Assembly (NCBI RefSeq): GCF_024498135.1
Contig: NZ_JANHOH010000008.1
Location: 157,622-221,621, forward strand
DNA: 64,000 bases
Direction: 5' to 3'
From: Mucilaginibacter aquariorum
GTDB lineage: Bacteria; Bacteroidota; Bacteroidia; Sphingobacteriales; Sphingobacteriaceae
Of the stretch, positions 43,374 through 51,594 are shown one piece after another (within the stretch, counting starts at the first letter, position 1; every line of letters starts with the position of its first letter). The notes under the pieces are model-generated. The model worked only from the letters and a program-made list of their open reading frames with translations. It was not told the DNA's origin and searched no databases. The translations under genes and the position numbers were made by a program.

Positions 43374-45189
43374 ATAATCCCTTTTGTATCGCCTCATAAA
43401 CCGCATCTTGTATCCTTGGCCTGATATTTAAACTCCCCAGTTTATTACCCACATTTGGGTGCACCCGATTAGACAGGAAGATATATACCAGGTTATATTT
43501 AGGATCGACCCAAACACAGGTACCGGTGAAGCCGGTATGCCCATAGGCCTGGTCTGACGCTAATTTTGATGGATAATGCCTGTCGGCAATTGGGTCCCAC
43601 CTGTCAAAACCCAATCCCCGGCGACTAACAGCCGATTGCTTGGATGTCCACAGATTAACTGTTTCAGGCTTAATGTATTGTACGCCGCCGTAGGTGCCAC
43701 GGTTAAGCATCATCTGGTAAAGTATAGCAACATCGTTTGCCCCCGCAAACACACCCGCGTGGCCTGCAACACCGCCCATTAGCGCAGCGGTTGGGTCGTG
43801 TACATAACCGTCAATTAAGGTTTTACGGTCTTTCCTATCGTCCTCAGTTGGGGGGATACGATAGGCCGGGAAACGATACAAAGGCAGGAAACCTGCGGTT
43901 TGCATCCCCAGCGGGCTATAAATTTTTTGTTGAACATAGGTATTAAGCGGTGTTGCAGTAAGTGTTTCTACAATCTGCTGCATAAATATCATACCCACAT
44001 CGCTGTAAACATATTGCCCCCGGGTTTTAACAGCCGATCGCAGGGCGGCGGGTAACATTACATCCTCAAAGTAGTTCTTCCGTACATAATAATTGTCATT
44101 TACCTTGGTCGGGTACATCGCGGAAGAATCGGTACTATGGTCTGTTGGTTTGATAACTTCAAAGGTGGAAATATCGGGTATCAGGCCCGCCTGATGCTCC
44201 AATAGTTCGCGAACGCTTAATGTTTTTTTGTTGGTATTGCGCGTAATAGGCATATAAGTGCCCAGGGTTGAATCCAGATTAAGCTTACCGGCATCATAAA
44301 GCTGCATGGCCTCCATGGTGGTAGCCGAGATCTTGGTCATGGATGCAATATCAAAAATATCGGTTATCCTGTCGGGGATTACGTTATCGTAAGTATGGTA
44401 GCCATAAGCTTTATTAAATATTACCTTACCATCTTTAGCTACTAAAACCACACAACCTGGTGTAGCGCGACTGCTAATAGCTTCGCGGGCAATATCATCA
44501 ATGGCCTTTAGGTTGTCAGATTTAATGCCGACATCTTCGGGTACAGAATATTGCAGGCGCGTTTTGGCCGTTAAGAAGCCAGCGTTGGTAGTGTACTTTG
44601 GCGAGTAGGATTTAGTTAGCCGCTGTGTGATAGCTACCCCGCCAAAAATAGCCTGGGCGTTAAAGTAAGCTGCTACCGGCGATACCCTTGCCGTCCAGAT
44701 AACCGGGACTGTAACATCATTCAGTTTAATAAATGATGTGCTGCTCCCGATAAATGAAACCACCACATTTTTCAGTTTTTGGTTACTGTTGATAAAATCT
44801 ATAATCTGCGTATTGTTTGCCTCAGCATCGGTAAGTTGAACAATAAGGGTATTGTAAAACTTAGTATCCTGCGCCAGCATCTCAAATGGCTTTGCGCCCA
44901 TATAATCGTTGCCATTAATGACATCAACTTTGGTGTACTTATTCAGCAGGCTATCAAATCCGGCAGCATAAATACCCGAAAAATGGATACTCGCTATTTT
45001 ATTATTATCAAGGTTTTGCAGGGGGATAAGCTGTTTCTCGTTGTTTAGTAAAACCGTAGCTTGCTCAACCAATAACTGCTCATTAACATAAGCTTTACCT
45101 GTAAATGGTGGGTTTTGCGCGCAGGCAGAATTAAAAAGTACAAATCCGGATAACAGCAGAAAGTAGATATTCCGCCTATTTTTTCTCAT
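43372..45189 (-). CDS. Serine hydrolase (class C beta-lactamase fold) with GH3 C-terminal-like domain but no GH3 catalytic domain
   Basis: 605 residues from the ATG at 45189. A lipoprotein-type signal (FLLLSGFVLFNSACAQ) leads into a domain (about 30-215) resembling the C-terminal domain of GH3 enzymes (LVEQATVLLNNEKQLIPLQN). The serine-hydrolase domain (about 220-600) has SMTK (Ser283, Lys286), YSDV (Tyr395) and a GHTGFTG third motif. In Bacteroidota this pair is normally preceded by a GH3 beta-N-acetylglucosaminidase domain, giving about 970 residues. Here that domain is absent and the signal peptide joins directly to GH3-C. The hydrolase motifs are intact, so it may still act as an envelope peptidase or esterase. 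The start overlaps the upstream amidohydrolase stop by 14 bp. Confidence 0.88.
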   Translation of the reverse strand: MRKNRRNIYFLLLSGFVLFNSACAQNPPFTGKAYVNEQLLVEQATVLLNNEKQLIPLQNLDNNKIASIHFSGIYAAGFDSLLNKYTKVDVINGNDYMGAKPFEMLAQDTKFYNTLIVQLTDAEANNTQIIDFINSNQKLKNVVVSFIGSSTSFIKLNDVTVPVIWTARVSPVAAYFNAQAIFGGVAITQRLTKSYSPKYTTNAGFLTAKTRLQYSVPEDVGIKSDNLKAIDDIAREAISSRATPGCVVLVAKDGKVIFNKAYGYHTYDNVIPDRITDIFDIASMTKISATTMEAMQLYDAGKLNLDSTLGTYMPITRNTNKKTLSVRELLEHQAGLIPDISTFEVIKPTDHSTDSSAMYPTKVNDNYYVRKNYFEDVMLPAALRSAVKTRGQYVYSDVGMIFMQQIVETLTATPLNTYVQQKIYSPLGMQTAGFLPLYRFPAYRIPPTEDDRKDRKTLIDGYVHDPTAALMGGVAGHAGVFAGANDVAILYQMMLNRGTYGGVQYIKPETVNLWTSKQSAVSRRGLGFDRWDPIADRHYPSKLASDQAYGHTGFTGTCVWVDPKYNLVYIFLSNRVHPNVGNKLGSLNIRPRIQDAVYEAIQKGL

Positions 45190-46810
45190 AAACCTTAACA
45201 CCATTTATATACGTTTTTAAAACTTTAACATTTGGCAATGTACTGCCTTTTACCTTCATAATATCCTGATCAAGTATCACAAAATCGGCATATTTGCCAA
45301 CTTCAATACTGCCTTTTTCGTGTTCTTCGAAGTTTGCTTTGGCCGCCCAGGTGGTCATACCACGCAGAGCTTCAATACGGCTAAGCGCATTTTCTTTCTG
45401 GAAACCGTTTGCAGGAAAACCTTTCAGATTCTTACGTTCTGTCGCAGCATAGAACGTGTACATAGGGTTTATGTTTTCTACGGGGAAATCTGTCCCCAAT
45501 GGAATCCAGCCGTTTTGTTTCATCAGGTCTTTATAGGCATAGCCACTTTTTAAGCGTTCAGCACCCAGGCGTTTAACCGCCCAGGTCATATCAGATGTAG
45601 CATGTGTTGGCTGTACAGATGGGATGATGCTGTTATCACCAAATAGCTTCACATCCTCGGGCGCTACTATCTGCGCGTGTTCTATCCTCCAGCGTTTATC
45701 GTTCTTTCCTTTTAAATTTTCGGCATATATCTTCAGCATTACACGGTTTGCCGAATCGCCAATGGCATGGGTACACATCTGGAAGCCGTTGGCCGCTATC
45801 TTCTTGGCTACCTCTGCAAAATGCGCCTGACTGCTCAATAAAAATCCGCTCCAGTTTTTCTTGTCGGCGTAAGGGTGTAACAAACAAGCCCCTCTTGATC
45901 CCAGTGCACCATCGGCATAAACCTTAAAGGCACGTACGTTTAAGCCGGGTGTTTTATAGGCACCACCACGTTTAAACAGGTACTCGTAGTTTTCGGGCTG
46001 ATCGGAAAGCATTACATACATGCGCATTTTAAGCGCGCCTTTATGCTGCAGGGCGGCAATGGTGCTTATCATGGTATAAGGCAGGCCGCAGTCATCAACC
46101 GTGGTTAAACCAACAGCGAAACAATTACGCTGCGCATCCAATAATGCAGCCTGCGTAATTTGGTCGGTAGGGACTGGTATTTTACGTGTAACAATACCAA
46201 CGGCATTATCAATAAGTATACCTGTAAGCTTTCCGTTTATCGTTTCGATGGATCCACCAATAATTTTTTGACCGGGCTTTACGCCTGCAATATTCAACGC
46301 GGCCTGGTTAGCTATGGCAGCATGGCCATCGATCCGGCTTAATATCACCGGGCGAACCGGGAACAACGAATCAAGCTTGGCCTTGTTAGGGAATGCTTTG
46401 TTTTCCCAGATGTTTTGGTCCCACCCGTTGCCAATTATCCAGCCATCAGTTTTATGGCGGGCATAGTTACTAACCGAATCTAAAATGGCCTGCCAGCTTT
46501 TTGTACCTACCAGTTTTACATCCTGCAAACCCAGGCCATATTCGTAAAAATGCGCGTGGGCATCAATAAAACCCGGATAAACGGCTTTGCCGCCTGCGTC
46601 AATTACTTCGCGGGCCAGGTATTTTTTTTCGAGGGTATCAATGTTGCCTACAGCTAAAATTTTACCGGCGCTAACTACAAAGGCATTGGCGGTGGTAAAG
46701 TTACTATCAACGGTATATACAAGGGCATTTTTTACAAGCAGATCGGCGTTATATTCTTTTTGTTTGCATGCTGCGAGGAGCAAAAGCAGCACGGGCCAGA
46801 GTTTCTTCAT
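45176..46810 (-). CDS. Amidohydrolase family lipoprotein (AepA/YtcJ-like)
   Basis: 544 residues. Signal ending LLLLLAACKQ, a lipobox with Cys near residue 15, so anchored in the envelope. Metal-dependent amidohydrolase of the YtcJ type: KNALVYTVDSNFTTANAFVV opening, zinc motif FIDAHAHFYEYG, later His residues in CTHAIGDSANRV and EHAQIV, and a C-terminal Asp in PLGTDFPVENI. Ends with ADFVILDQDIMKV, the usual composite-domain return strand. Substrates of this branch are mostly unknown (N-substituted formamides in some). It is the first gene of an overlapping pair with the serine hydrolase, so both may act on the same envelope or peptide material. Confidence 0.9.
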   Translation of the reverse strand: MKKLWPVLLLLLAACKQKEYNADLLVKNALVYTVDSNFTTANAFVVSAGKILAVGNIDTLEKKYLAREVIDAGGKAVYPGFIDAHAHFYEYGLGLQDVKLVGTKSWQAILDSVSNYARHKTDGWIIGNGWDQNIWENKAFPNKAKLDSLFPVRPVILSRIDGHAAIANQAALNIAGVKPGQKIIGGSIETINGKLTGILIDNAVGIVTRKIPVPTDQITQAALLDAQRNCFAVGLTTVDDCGLPYTMISTIAALQHKGALKMRMYVMLSDQPENYEYLFKRGGAYKTPGLNVRAFKVYADGALGSRGACLLHPYADKKNWSGFLLSSQAHFAEVAKKIAANGFQMCTHAIGDSANRVMLKIYAENLKGKNDKRWRIEHAQIVAPEDVKLFGDNSIIPSVQPTHATSDMTWAVKRLGAERLKSGYAYKDLMKQNGWIPLGTDFPVENINPMYTFYAATERKNLKGFPANGFQKENALSRIEALRGMTTWAAKANFEEHEKGSIEVGKYADFVILDQDIMKVKGSTLPNVKVLKTYINGVKVYEKK

Positions 46811-46949
46811 ATTAATAAACAGGTAGATGTAAATAATTATAACGTAAATAGTATATACAACTGTGTAAAGGTAAAGTTATGCAATCAAATAATTAATTTA
46901 GCACCTGAAATAACGATCTGCTAATTTGCAGAGAAGGGAAAGATTTTTA

Positions 46950-48806
46950 ATGCCAGATATAATTCAGCTTTTACCGGATGCCGTAGCCAACCAGATTGCC
47001 GCGGGCGAAGTAGTGCAGCGACCTGCATCCGCAGTAAAGGAATTGATAGAGAACGCGATAGATGCCGGTGCCGATAAGATTCAATTGATACTTAAAGATG
47101 CCGGGAAATCACTTATACAGGTTATTGATAATGGCTGCGGTATGAGCCTTACCGACGCACGCATGTGTTTTGAACGGCATGCTACGTCAAAAATAAGAAA
47201 GGCCGAAGATCTTTTTGCTATCCGCACCATGGGTTTCAGGGGGGAGGCTATGGCTTCAATAGCCGCAATTGCGCAGGTAGAGCTAAAAACCCGCCGCCAC
47301 GAAGACGAATTGGGTACCTGCATTGTGATAGAAGGATCGGAAGTGATAAGCCAGGAAGCATGCTCGGCAAACTTTGGTACATCCATATCTATCAAAAACC
47401 TTTTTTATAACACACCTGCCCGCCGCAACTTTTTAAAAAGTAACCCGGTAGAAATGCGCCACATCATCGACGAGTTTCAGCGGGTGGCCCTGGCTAATCC
47501 GCAGGTGTTTTTAACTATGCACCACGACGGGCAGGAAGTTTATCACTTGCCGGCATCGGCCATGAAACTGCGTATTGTACACCTGTTTGGTAACAATTAT
47601 AACCAGCGTTTGGTTCCTGTTGAGGAAGAGACTACCATCATAAATCTGCGTGGTTTTGTAGGCAAGCCCGAGTTTGCACGCAAAACCCGTGGCGAGCAGT
47701 TCTTTTTTGTGAACAACCGTTTTATTAAAGATGCTTATCTGAACCATGCGGTGCTGACGGCTTTTCAGGAGTTATTGCCTGATGAAACGTTCCCGCTGTA
47801 TGTGTTATTTATAGATATTGACCCGGCCAAGATCGATATCAATGTACACCCTACCAAAACCGAAATAAAATACCAGGACGAAAAATCTATTTACGCTATT
47901 ATCCGGTCGGCGGTGAAGCGCTCGCTTGGTAAATACAACATTACCCCAACTCTTGATTTTGACCAGGAAAATAGCATAGGCCACCTTATTACGCAAAAGC
48001 CTTTTGAAGAAATAATACAGCCAACCATTGCCTTCAACCCTGATTTTAACCCATTTGCGGCCGAGAAAAAATCAAGCGAACGGGAGATCCCTTTTTTGCG
48101 GGATAGTAATAACCATCATACAGCCATCCCACGTAACTGGGATACCTTGTACGAAATAAGCAAAAAAGAAGAAACCCTGCAGCACCAGATTCACGAGGAA
48201 AAAAGCATCCCCGTGAACGAGCAGGATATTACCAAAAGCAGCGAAAAGCAGTTCTTCCAGGTGCATAACCGGTTCATACTTTCGCAGATAAAATCGGGCT
48301 TTATGCTCATCAATCAGCAAGCCGCGCATGAGCGTATTTTGTACGAACGATTTTTGCAGCAGTTGCAGAACCATTCGGGGGTTAGTCAGCAGAGTTTATT
48401 TCCGCAATCTGTCACACTAAACAGCAGCGATTTTGAGTTATTGAAAGAGCTTTTACCCGATATTAGGGCGCTTGGTTTTGACATACGCGAGTTTGGCCGT
48501 AACACCGTTGTGGTTGAGGGCATTCCGGCAGATATAAACAATGCCAACGAGCACGAGCTGCTGGAGCAATTACTGGAAGGATTTAAAAACAACCTTTCCA
48601 TTTTGAAGTTAGATAAGCGCGATAACCTTGCCCGTTCGCTGGCACGTAATGCCGCGCTAAAAGTAGGTGTAAAGCTATCAATGGAAGAAATGAACCAATT
48701 GGTAGACCAACTTTTTGCCTGCCAAATGCCAAATCTGGCGCTAAATGGCAAGCCTGTAATTAGTACCTTTACCCTGAACGAGTTAGCAGAACGATTTGAA
48801 AAATAG
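46950..48806 (+). CDS. mutL: DNA mismatch repair protein MutL
   Basis: 618 residues from the ATG at 46950 (MPDIIQLLPDAVANQIAAGE); eight further in-frame codons upstream are ignored. GHKL ATPase motifs: KELIENAIDAGAD, DNGCGM, GFRGEAMASIAA and GTSISIKNLFYNTPAR. The transducer domain follows (HPTKTEIKY), then a linker and the C-terminal dimerisation domain (about 430-618). The C-terminal endonuclease motif DQHAAHERI has the form INQQAAHERILYER, with Gln and Gln in place of Asp and His, so nicking activity cannot be assumed. A purine-rich AGAAGGGA lies 12-19 bp before the start, one of the few Shine-Dalgarno-like sequences here. The rhomboid genes follow after 27 bp. Confidence 0.96.
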   Translation: MPDIIQLLPDAVANQIAAGEVVQRPASAVKELIENAIDAGADKIQLILKDAGKSLIQVIDNGCGMSLTDARMCFERHATSKIRKAEDLFAIRTMGFRGEAMASIAAIAQVELKTRRHEDELGTCIVIEGSEVISQEACSANFGTSISIKNLFYNTPARRNFLKSNPVEMRHIIDEFQRVALANPQVFLTMHHDGQEVYHLPASAMKLRIVHLFGNNYNQRLVPVEEETTIINLRGFVGKPEFARKTRGEQFFFVNNRFIKDAYLNHAVLTAFQELLPDETFPLYVLFIDIDPAKIDINVHPTKTEIKYQDEKSIYAIIRSAVKRSLGKYNITPTLDFDQENSIGHLITQKPFEEIIQPTIAFNPDFNPFAAEKKSSEREIPFLRDSNNHHTAIPRNWDTLYEISKKEETLQHQIHEEKSIPVNEQDITKSSEKQFFQVHNRFILSQIKSGFMLINQQAAHERILYERFLQQLQNHSGVSQQSLFPQSVTLNSSDFELLKELLPDIRALGFDIREFGRNTVVVEGIPADINNANEHELLEQLLEGFKNNLSILKLDKRDNLARSLARNAALKVGVKLSMEEMNQLVDQLFACQMPNLALNGKPVISTFTLNELAERFEK

Positions 48807-48833
48807 AGCTTAAACCATATACACCTATATAAA

Positions 48834-49538
48834 ATGCAATCACCTTTTGCCAATATGCCGCCGGTTGTAAAAAACCTTCTTATTGTAAATATCATATTCT
48901 ACATAGCCACATTTGCCTTAAAGTCGGTATTCAGCATGGTAGGGTATATGTCTGCCTTTTATTTTAACTCACCTTTATTTCATCCATGGCAGGTTATTAC
49001 CTACATGTTTATGCACGATCCTAATAGTATCATGCATATTTTATTCAACATGTTTGCTTTATACTCTTTTGGTCCAATGTTGGAATATGCTATGGGCTCA
49101 AAAAAGTTTTTCAATTTTTATTTCATAGCAGGTATAGGTGGTTTGGTTTTGCATCAGTTAGTCCAGGGTTTGGAGGTTCACAATGCCATTGGATCATTCA
49201 TCATGACAAATGAGAATATGAGTGCCGCAAGTTACGATGCGGTAATGAAAGTGAAAGACATTTACGGCACTCCTATACTGGGAGCTTCGGGCGCTATATT
49301 TGGGGTACTTGTAGGATTTGGTATGCTGTTTCCTAATTTGGAAATGATGATTATGTTTATCCCTGTACCCATTAAGGCAAAATACATTATCCCGGTTTAT
49401 GTAGTGCTTGAACTTTTTATGGGCGTTAAGCAATTTTCAGGCGATTCTGTGGCACACTTTGCTCACCTTGGCGGGGCACTATTCGGCTTCCTGCTAATTA
49501 AACTTTGGGGCGTAAAAAGACCCAACAATTTTTATTAA
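48834..49538 (+). CDS. Rhomboid family intramembrane serine protease
   Basis: 234 residues with about six membrane helices. Catalytic Ser152 in GASGAIFGVLVGFG and His211 in HFAHLGGALFGF form the rhomboid dyad, and the HILFNMFALYSFGP segment supplies the family's helix-2 His/Asn. Cleaves membrane-protein segments within the inner membrane. It starts 27 bp after mutL and is followed after 27 bp by a second rhomboid gene, so this run is probably one transcript. Substrate unknown. Confidence 0.93.
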   Translation: MQSPFANMPPVVKNLLIVNIIFYIATFALKSVFSMVGYMSAFYFNSPLFHPWQVITYMFMHDPNSIMHILFNMFALYSFGPMLEYAMGSKKFFNFYFIAGIGGLVLHQLVQGLEVHNAIGSFIMTNENMSAASYDAVMKVKDIYGTPILGASGAIFGVLVGFGMLFPNLEMMIMFIPVPIKAKYIIPVYVVLELFMGVKQFSGDSVAHFAHLGGALFGFLLIKLWGVKRPNNFY

Positions 49539-49565
49539 TAGCCGTTATAATCTTATATTTATAGT

Positions 49566-50447
49566 ATGAGCACCCTGTGGCAAGATATTCAATACAAGCT
49601 GTTAAAATCGGGCAATAAGGTTAGCCTGCTTATAGGCATAAACGTTATTGTTTATTTGGCTATAAATGCTACTGCCATTATAGAGCAGCTATTTACCGGA
49701 TTTGGTAACAGCACAATTTTAGCCTATACCAACGAGTATTTGCTATTGCCTGCTTATCTCCCAAAATTACTTTACCGCTTTTGGACGCCCCTTACCTACA
49801 TGTTTATGCATGCAGGTATTTTTCATATCCTGTTTAATATGCTATGGCTTTATTGGATGGGCCAGATATTTGAAGAATACCTTGGTAATAAACGCACCAT
49901 TGGCCTCTACATATTTGGCGGCCTTGCCGGCGGATTACTGTTTGTAGCCTGCTATAACCTGTTGCCTGCCTTTGCAAGTATAAACACGGCTGCCGGTGTC
50001 CCTTTGGTTGGTGCATCGGCAAGCGTAATGGCTATTGTGGTAGCCACGGCTACTTTGTTGCCAAATTATACCATCTCTTTAATACTAATAGGCCCTGTAA
50101 AATTAAAATGGCTGGTGCTGTGTTACGTGATTATTGATTTTTTAGGTATTGCAGGTAGTAATGCAGGTGGCGAAATTGCCCACCTCGGCGGTGCCTTATT
50201 AGGGTTTATCTACATAAAACAACTGCAGCGGGGGCACGATTGGATAGGCGCTATTAGCAAGCTATTTGAAGCAAAACCAAAAATGAAGGTGGTTAGCCAT
50301 AATGGGCCGCAAAAAAAAGCATCAACTGTGCCCCGGCAGGATGAAATAGACCGTATCCTTGATAAAATATCGGGCAGTGGGTATGAAAGTTTAACCAAGC
50401 AGGAAAAAGAAACCTTATTCAGAGCAAGCAACAACAATGAAGGCTAA
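49566..50447 (+). CDS. Rhomboid family intramembrane serine protease, with cytoplasmic tail
   Basis: 293 residues. Rhomboid core of about 230 residues with HILFNMLWLYWMGQ, Ser151 in VGASASVMAIVVATA (GASA rather than GASG) and a His in EIAHLGGALLGF. The last 60 residues are hydrophilic and end QDEIDRILDKISGSGYESLT followed by KQEKETLFRASN, a C-terminal module (DUF6576-like) common on Bacteroidota rhomboids. Differs enough from its neighbour to have a separate substrate. Its 3' end overlaps the next gene by 11 bp. Confidence 0.92.
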   Translation: MSTLWQDIQYKLLKSGNKVSLLIGINVIVYLAINATAIIEQLFTGFGNSTILAYTNEYLLLPAYLPKLLYRFWTPLTYMFMHAGIFHILFNMLWLYWMGQIFEEYLGNKRTIGLYIFGGLAGGLLFVACYNLLPAFASINTAAGVPLVGASASVMAIVVATATLLPNYTISLILIGPVKLKWLVLCYVIIDFLGIAGSNAGGEIAHLGGALLGFIYIKQLQRGHDWIGAISKLFEAKPKMKVVSHNGPQKKASTVPRQDEIDRILDKISGSGYESLTKQEKETLFRASNNNEG

Positions 50448-51549
50448 AAAAAGAAATTTACCCTTTATTGATAAAGTGTTTTTGTGGATAAACTATTTGT
50501 TATGCCTGGCTTTGCTGTTAAGCTATCTCGCCCCCTATATTGATCCACGCAAACTTTGGCCCCTCGCATTTTTCGGATTGGCCTACCCGCCTTTATTATT
50601 AGCTAACTTACTGATAATGCTTTACTGGCTGCTGCGCAGAAGCCGGTATATAGTTTTGTCACTTGTGGTAATATTAATAGGATGGAACGCGCTGAACAAT
50701 AATGTAGGCATACGCTTGCCTGCCGGTGCCAGCCAAACACCGGTGCAAAAACTTTTACGGGTAATGACCTATAATGTGCACGATTTTAAGCGTTACGGGG
50801 CTAGTAACGATATATCTACCAAGCACGAAATATTGGGTGTGATAAGCGACCAACGGCCAGATATAATAGGCATCCAGGAATTTCTTACCCGTAAAAAGGG
50901 TGAATATGATATGATAGATTCCATTAATAAGATAATGGGAACGGGTCATTATTATTTTGAACCTACAATGGCAAGTTCTAACGAATCAATAGGGATGGCC
51001 ATTTTTTCAAAATACCCTATTAAATCCCACGGCTTTGTGCAGCTATCCTTTAAAGGAAGCGGTAATCAGTGCCTTTATGTTGATGTTGAAAAGGACGGCA
51101 GTATGTTTAGGATGTACAGTGTGCACCTGCAATCTATCAATTTTGATCCACAGGATTATATTTACCTGGGCAATTTGTCGTCAAAAGGAAAAACGGATAT
51201 GAGTGCTACCAAACGTGTGGGCTGGAAATTGAAAACAGCCTTCCAAAAACGCAGCGATCAGGTTTTCATTATCAAAGAGCATGCAAAAAAATGCCCTTAT
51301 CCCTATATTATATCCGGCGATTTTAACGATACCCCATCATCCTTCGCCGTAAACCAGATGGCTAAGGGATTAAAAAACGCTTTCCGGGAGAAGGGGGCAG
51401 GATTGGGCCGCACCTATAACGGCGCCTTCCCTAACTATCAGATAGATTATATAATGGCCACCCAACAGTTTAATGTTTTGGAATATAAGATCATCGAAAA
51501 AAAATTGTCAGATCATTATCCTTTAAGTACGGTACTGGTATTAAAATAA
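50437..51549 (+). CDS. Endonuclease/exonuclease/phosphatase family membrane protein
   Basis: 370 residues. Three N-terminal membrane helices (about 12-35, 40-65, 70-90) are followed by an EEP domain with LRVMTYNVHDFKR (Asn), IIGIQEFLTRK (Glu), YSVHLQS (His), ISGDFNDTPSSFAV (Asp, Asn) and DYIMATQ plus SDHYPL at the end (Asp-His pair). All metal and catalytic residues are present. The domain faces the periplasm if the topology is as usual. Phosphodiesterase or phosphatase of unknown substrate. It overlaps the second rhomboid gene by 11 bp. Confidence 0.9.
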   Translation: MKAKKRNLPFIDKVFLWINYLLCLALLLSYLAPYIDPRKLWPLAFFGLAYPPLLLANLLIMLYWLLRRSRYIVLSLVVILIGWNALNNNVGIRLPAGASQTPVQKLLRVMTYNVHDFKRYGASNDISTKHEILGVISDQRPDIIGIQEFLTRKKGEYDMIDSINKIMGTGHYYFEPTMASSNESIGMAIFSKYPIKSHGFVQLSFKGSGNQCLYVDVEKDGSMFRMYSVHLQSINFDPQDYIYLGNLSSKGKTDMSATKRVGWKLKTAFQKRSDQVFIIKEHAKKCPYPYIISGDFNDTPSSFAVNQMAKGLKNAFREKGAGLGRTYNGAFPNYQIDYIMATQQFNVLEYKIIEKKLSDHYPLSTVLVLK

Positions 51550-51581
51550 CATCATCAAATTAAACTCCACGCCTAAAATTG

Positions 51582-51589
51582 TAAGTTTG
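51582..51589 (+). promoter_or_regulatory. -7 box TAAGTTTG before cysS
   Basis: Exact TAnnTTTG, five bases before the ATG. Predicts a leaderless or nearly leaderless cysS transcript. No TTG at the -33 distance was found. Confidence 0.35.
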
Positions 51590-51594
51590 CGCAC

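Noticed and set aside
48834..51549. Novel defence island, considered for the mutL-rhomboid-rhomboid-EEP run
   Set aside because: From memory this order is common in the chromosome of related Bacteroidota, with no nuclease or toxin partners; it looks like ordinary core genome.
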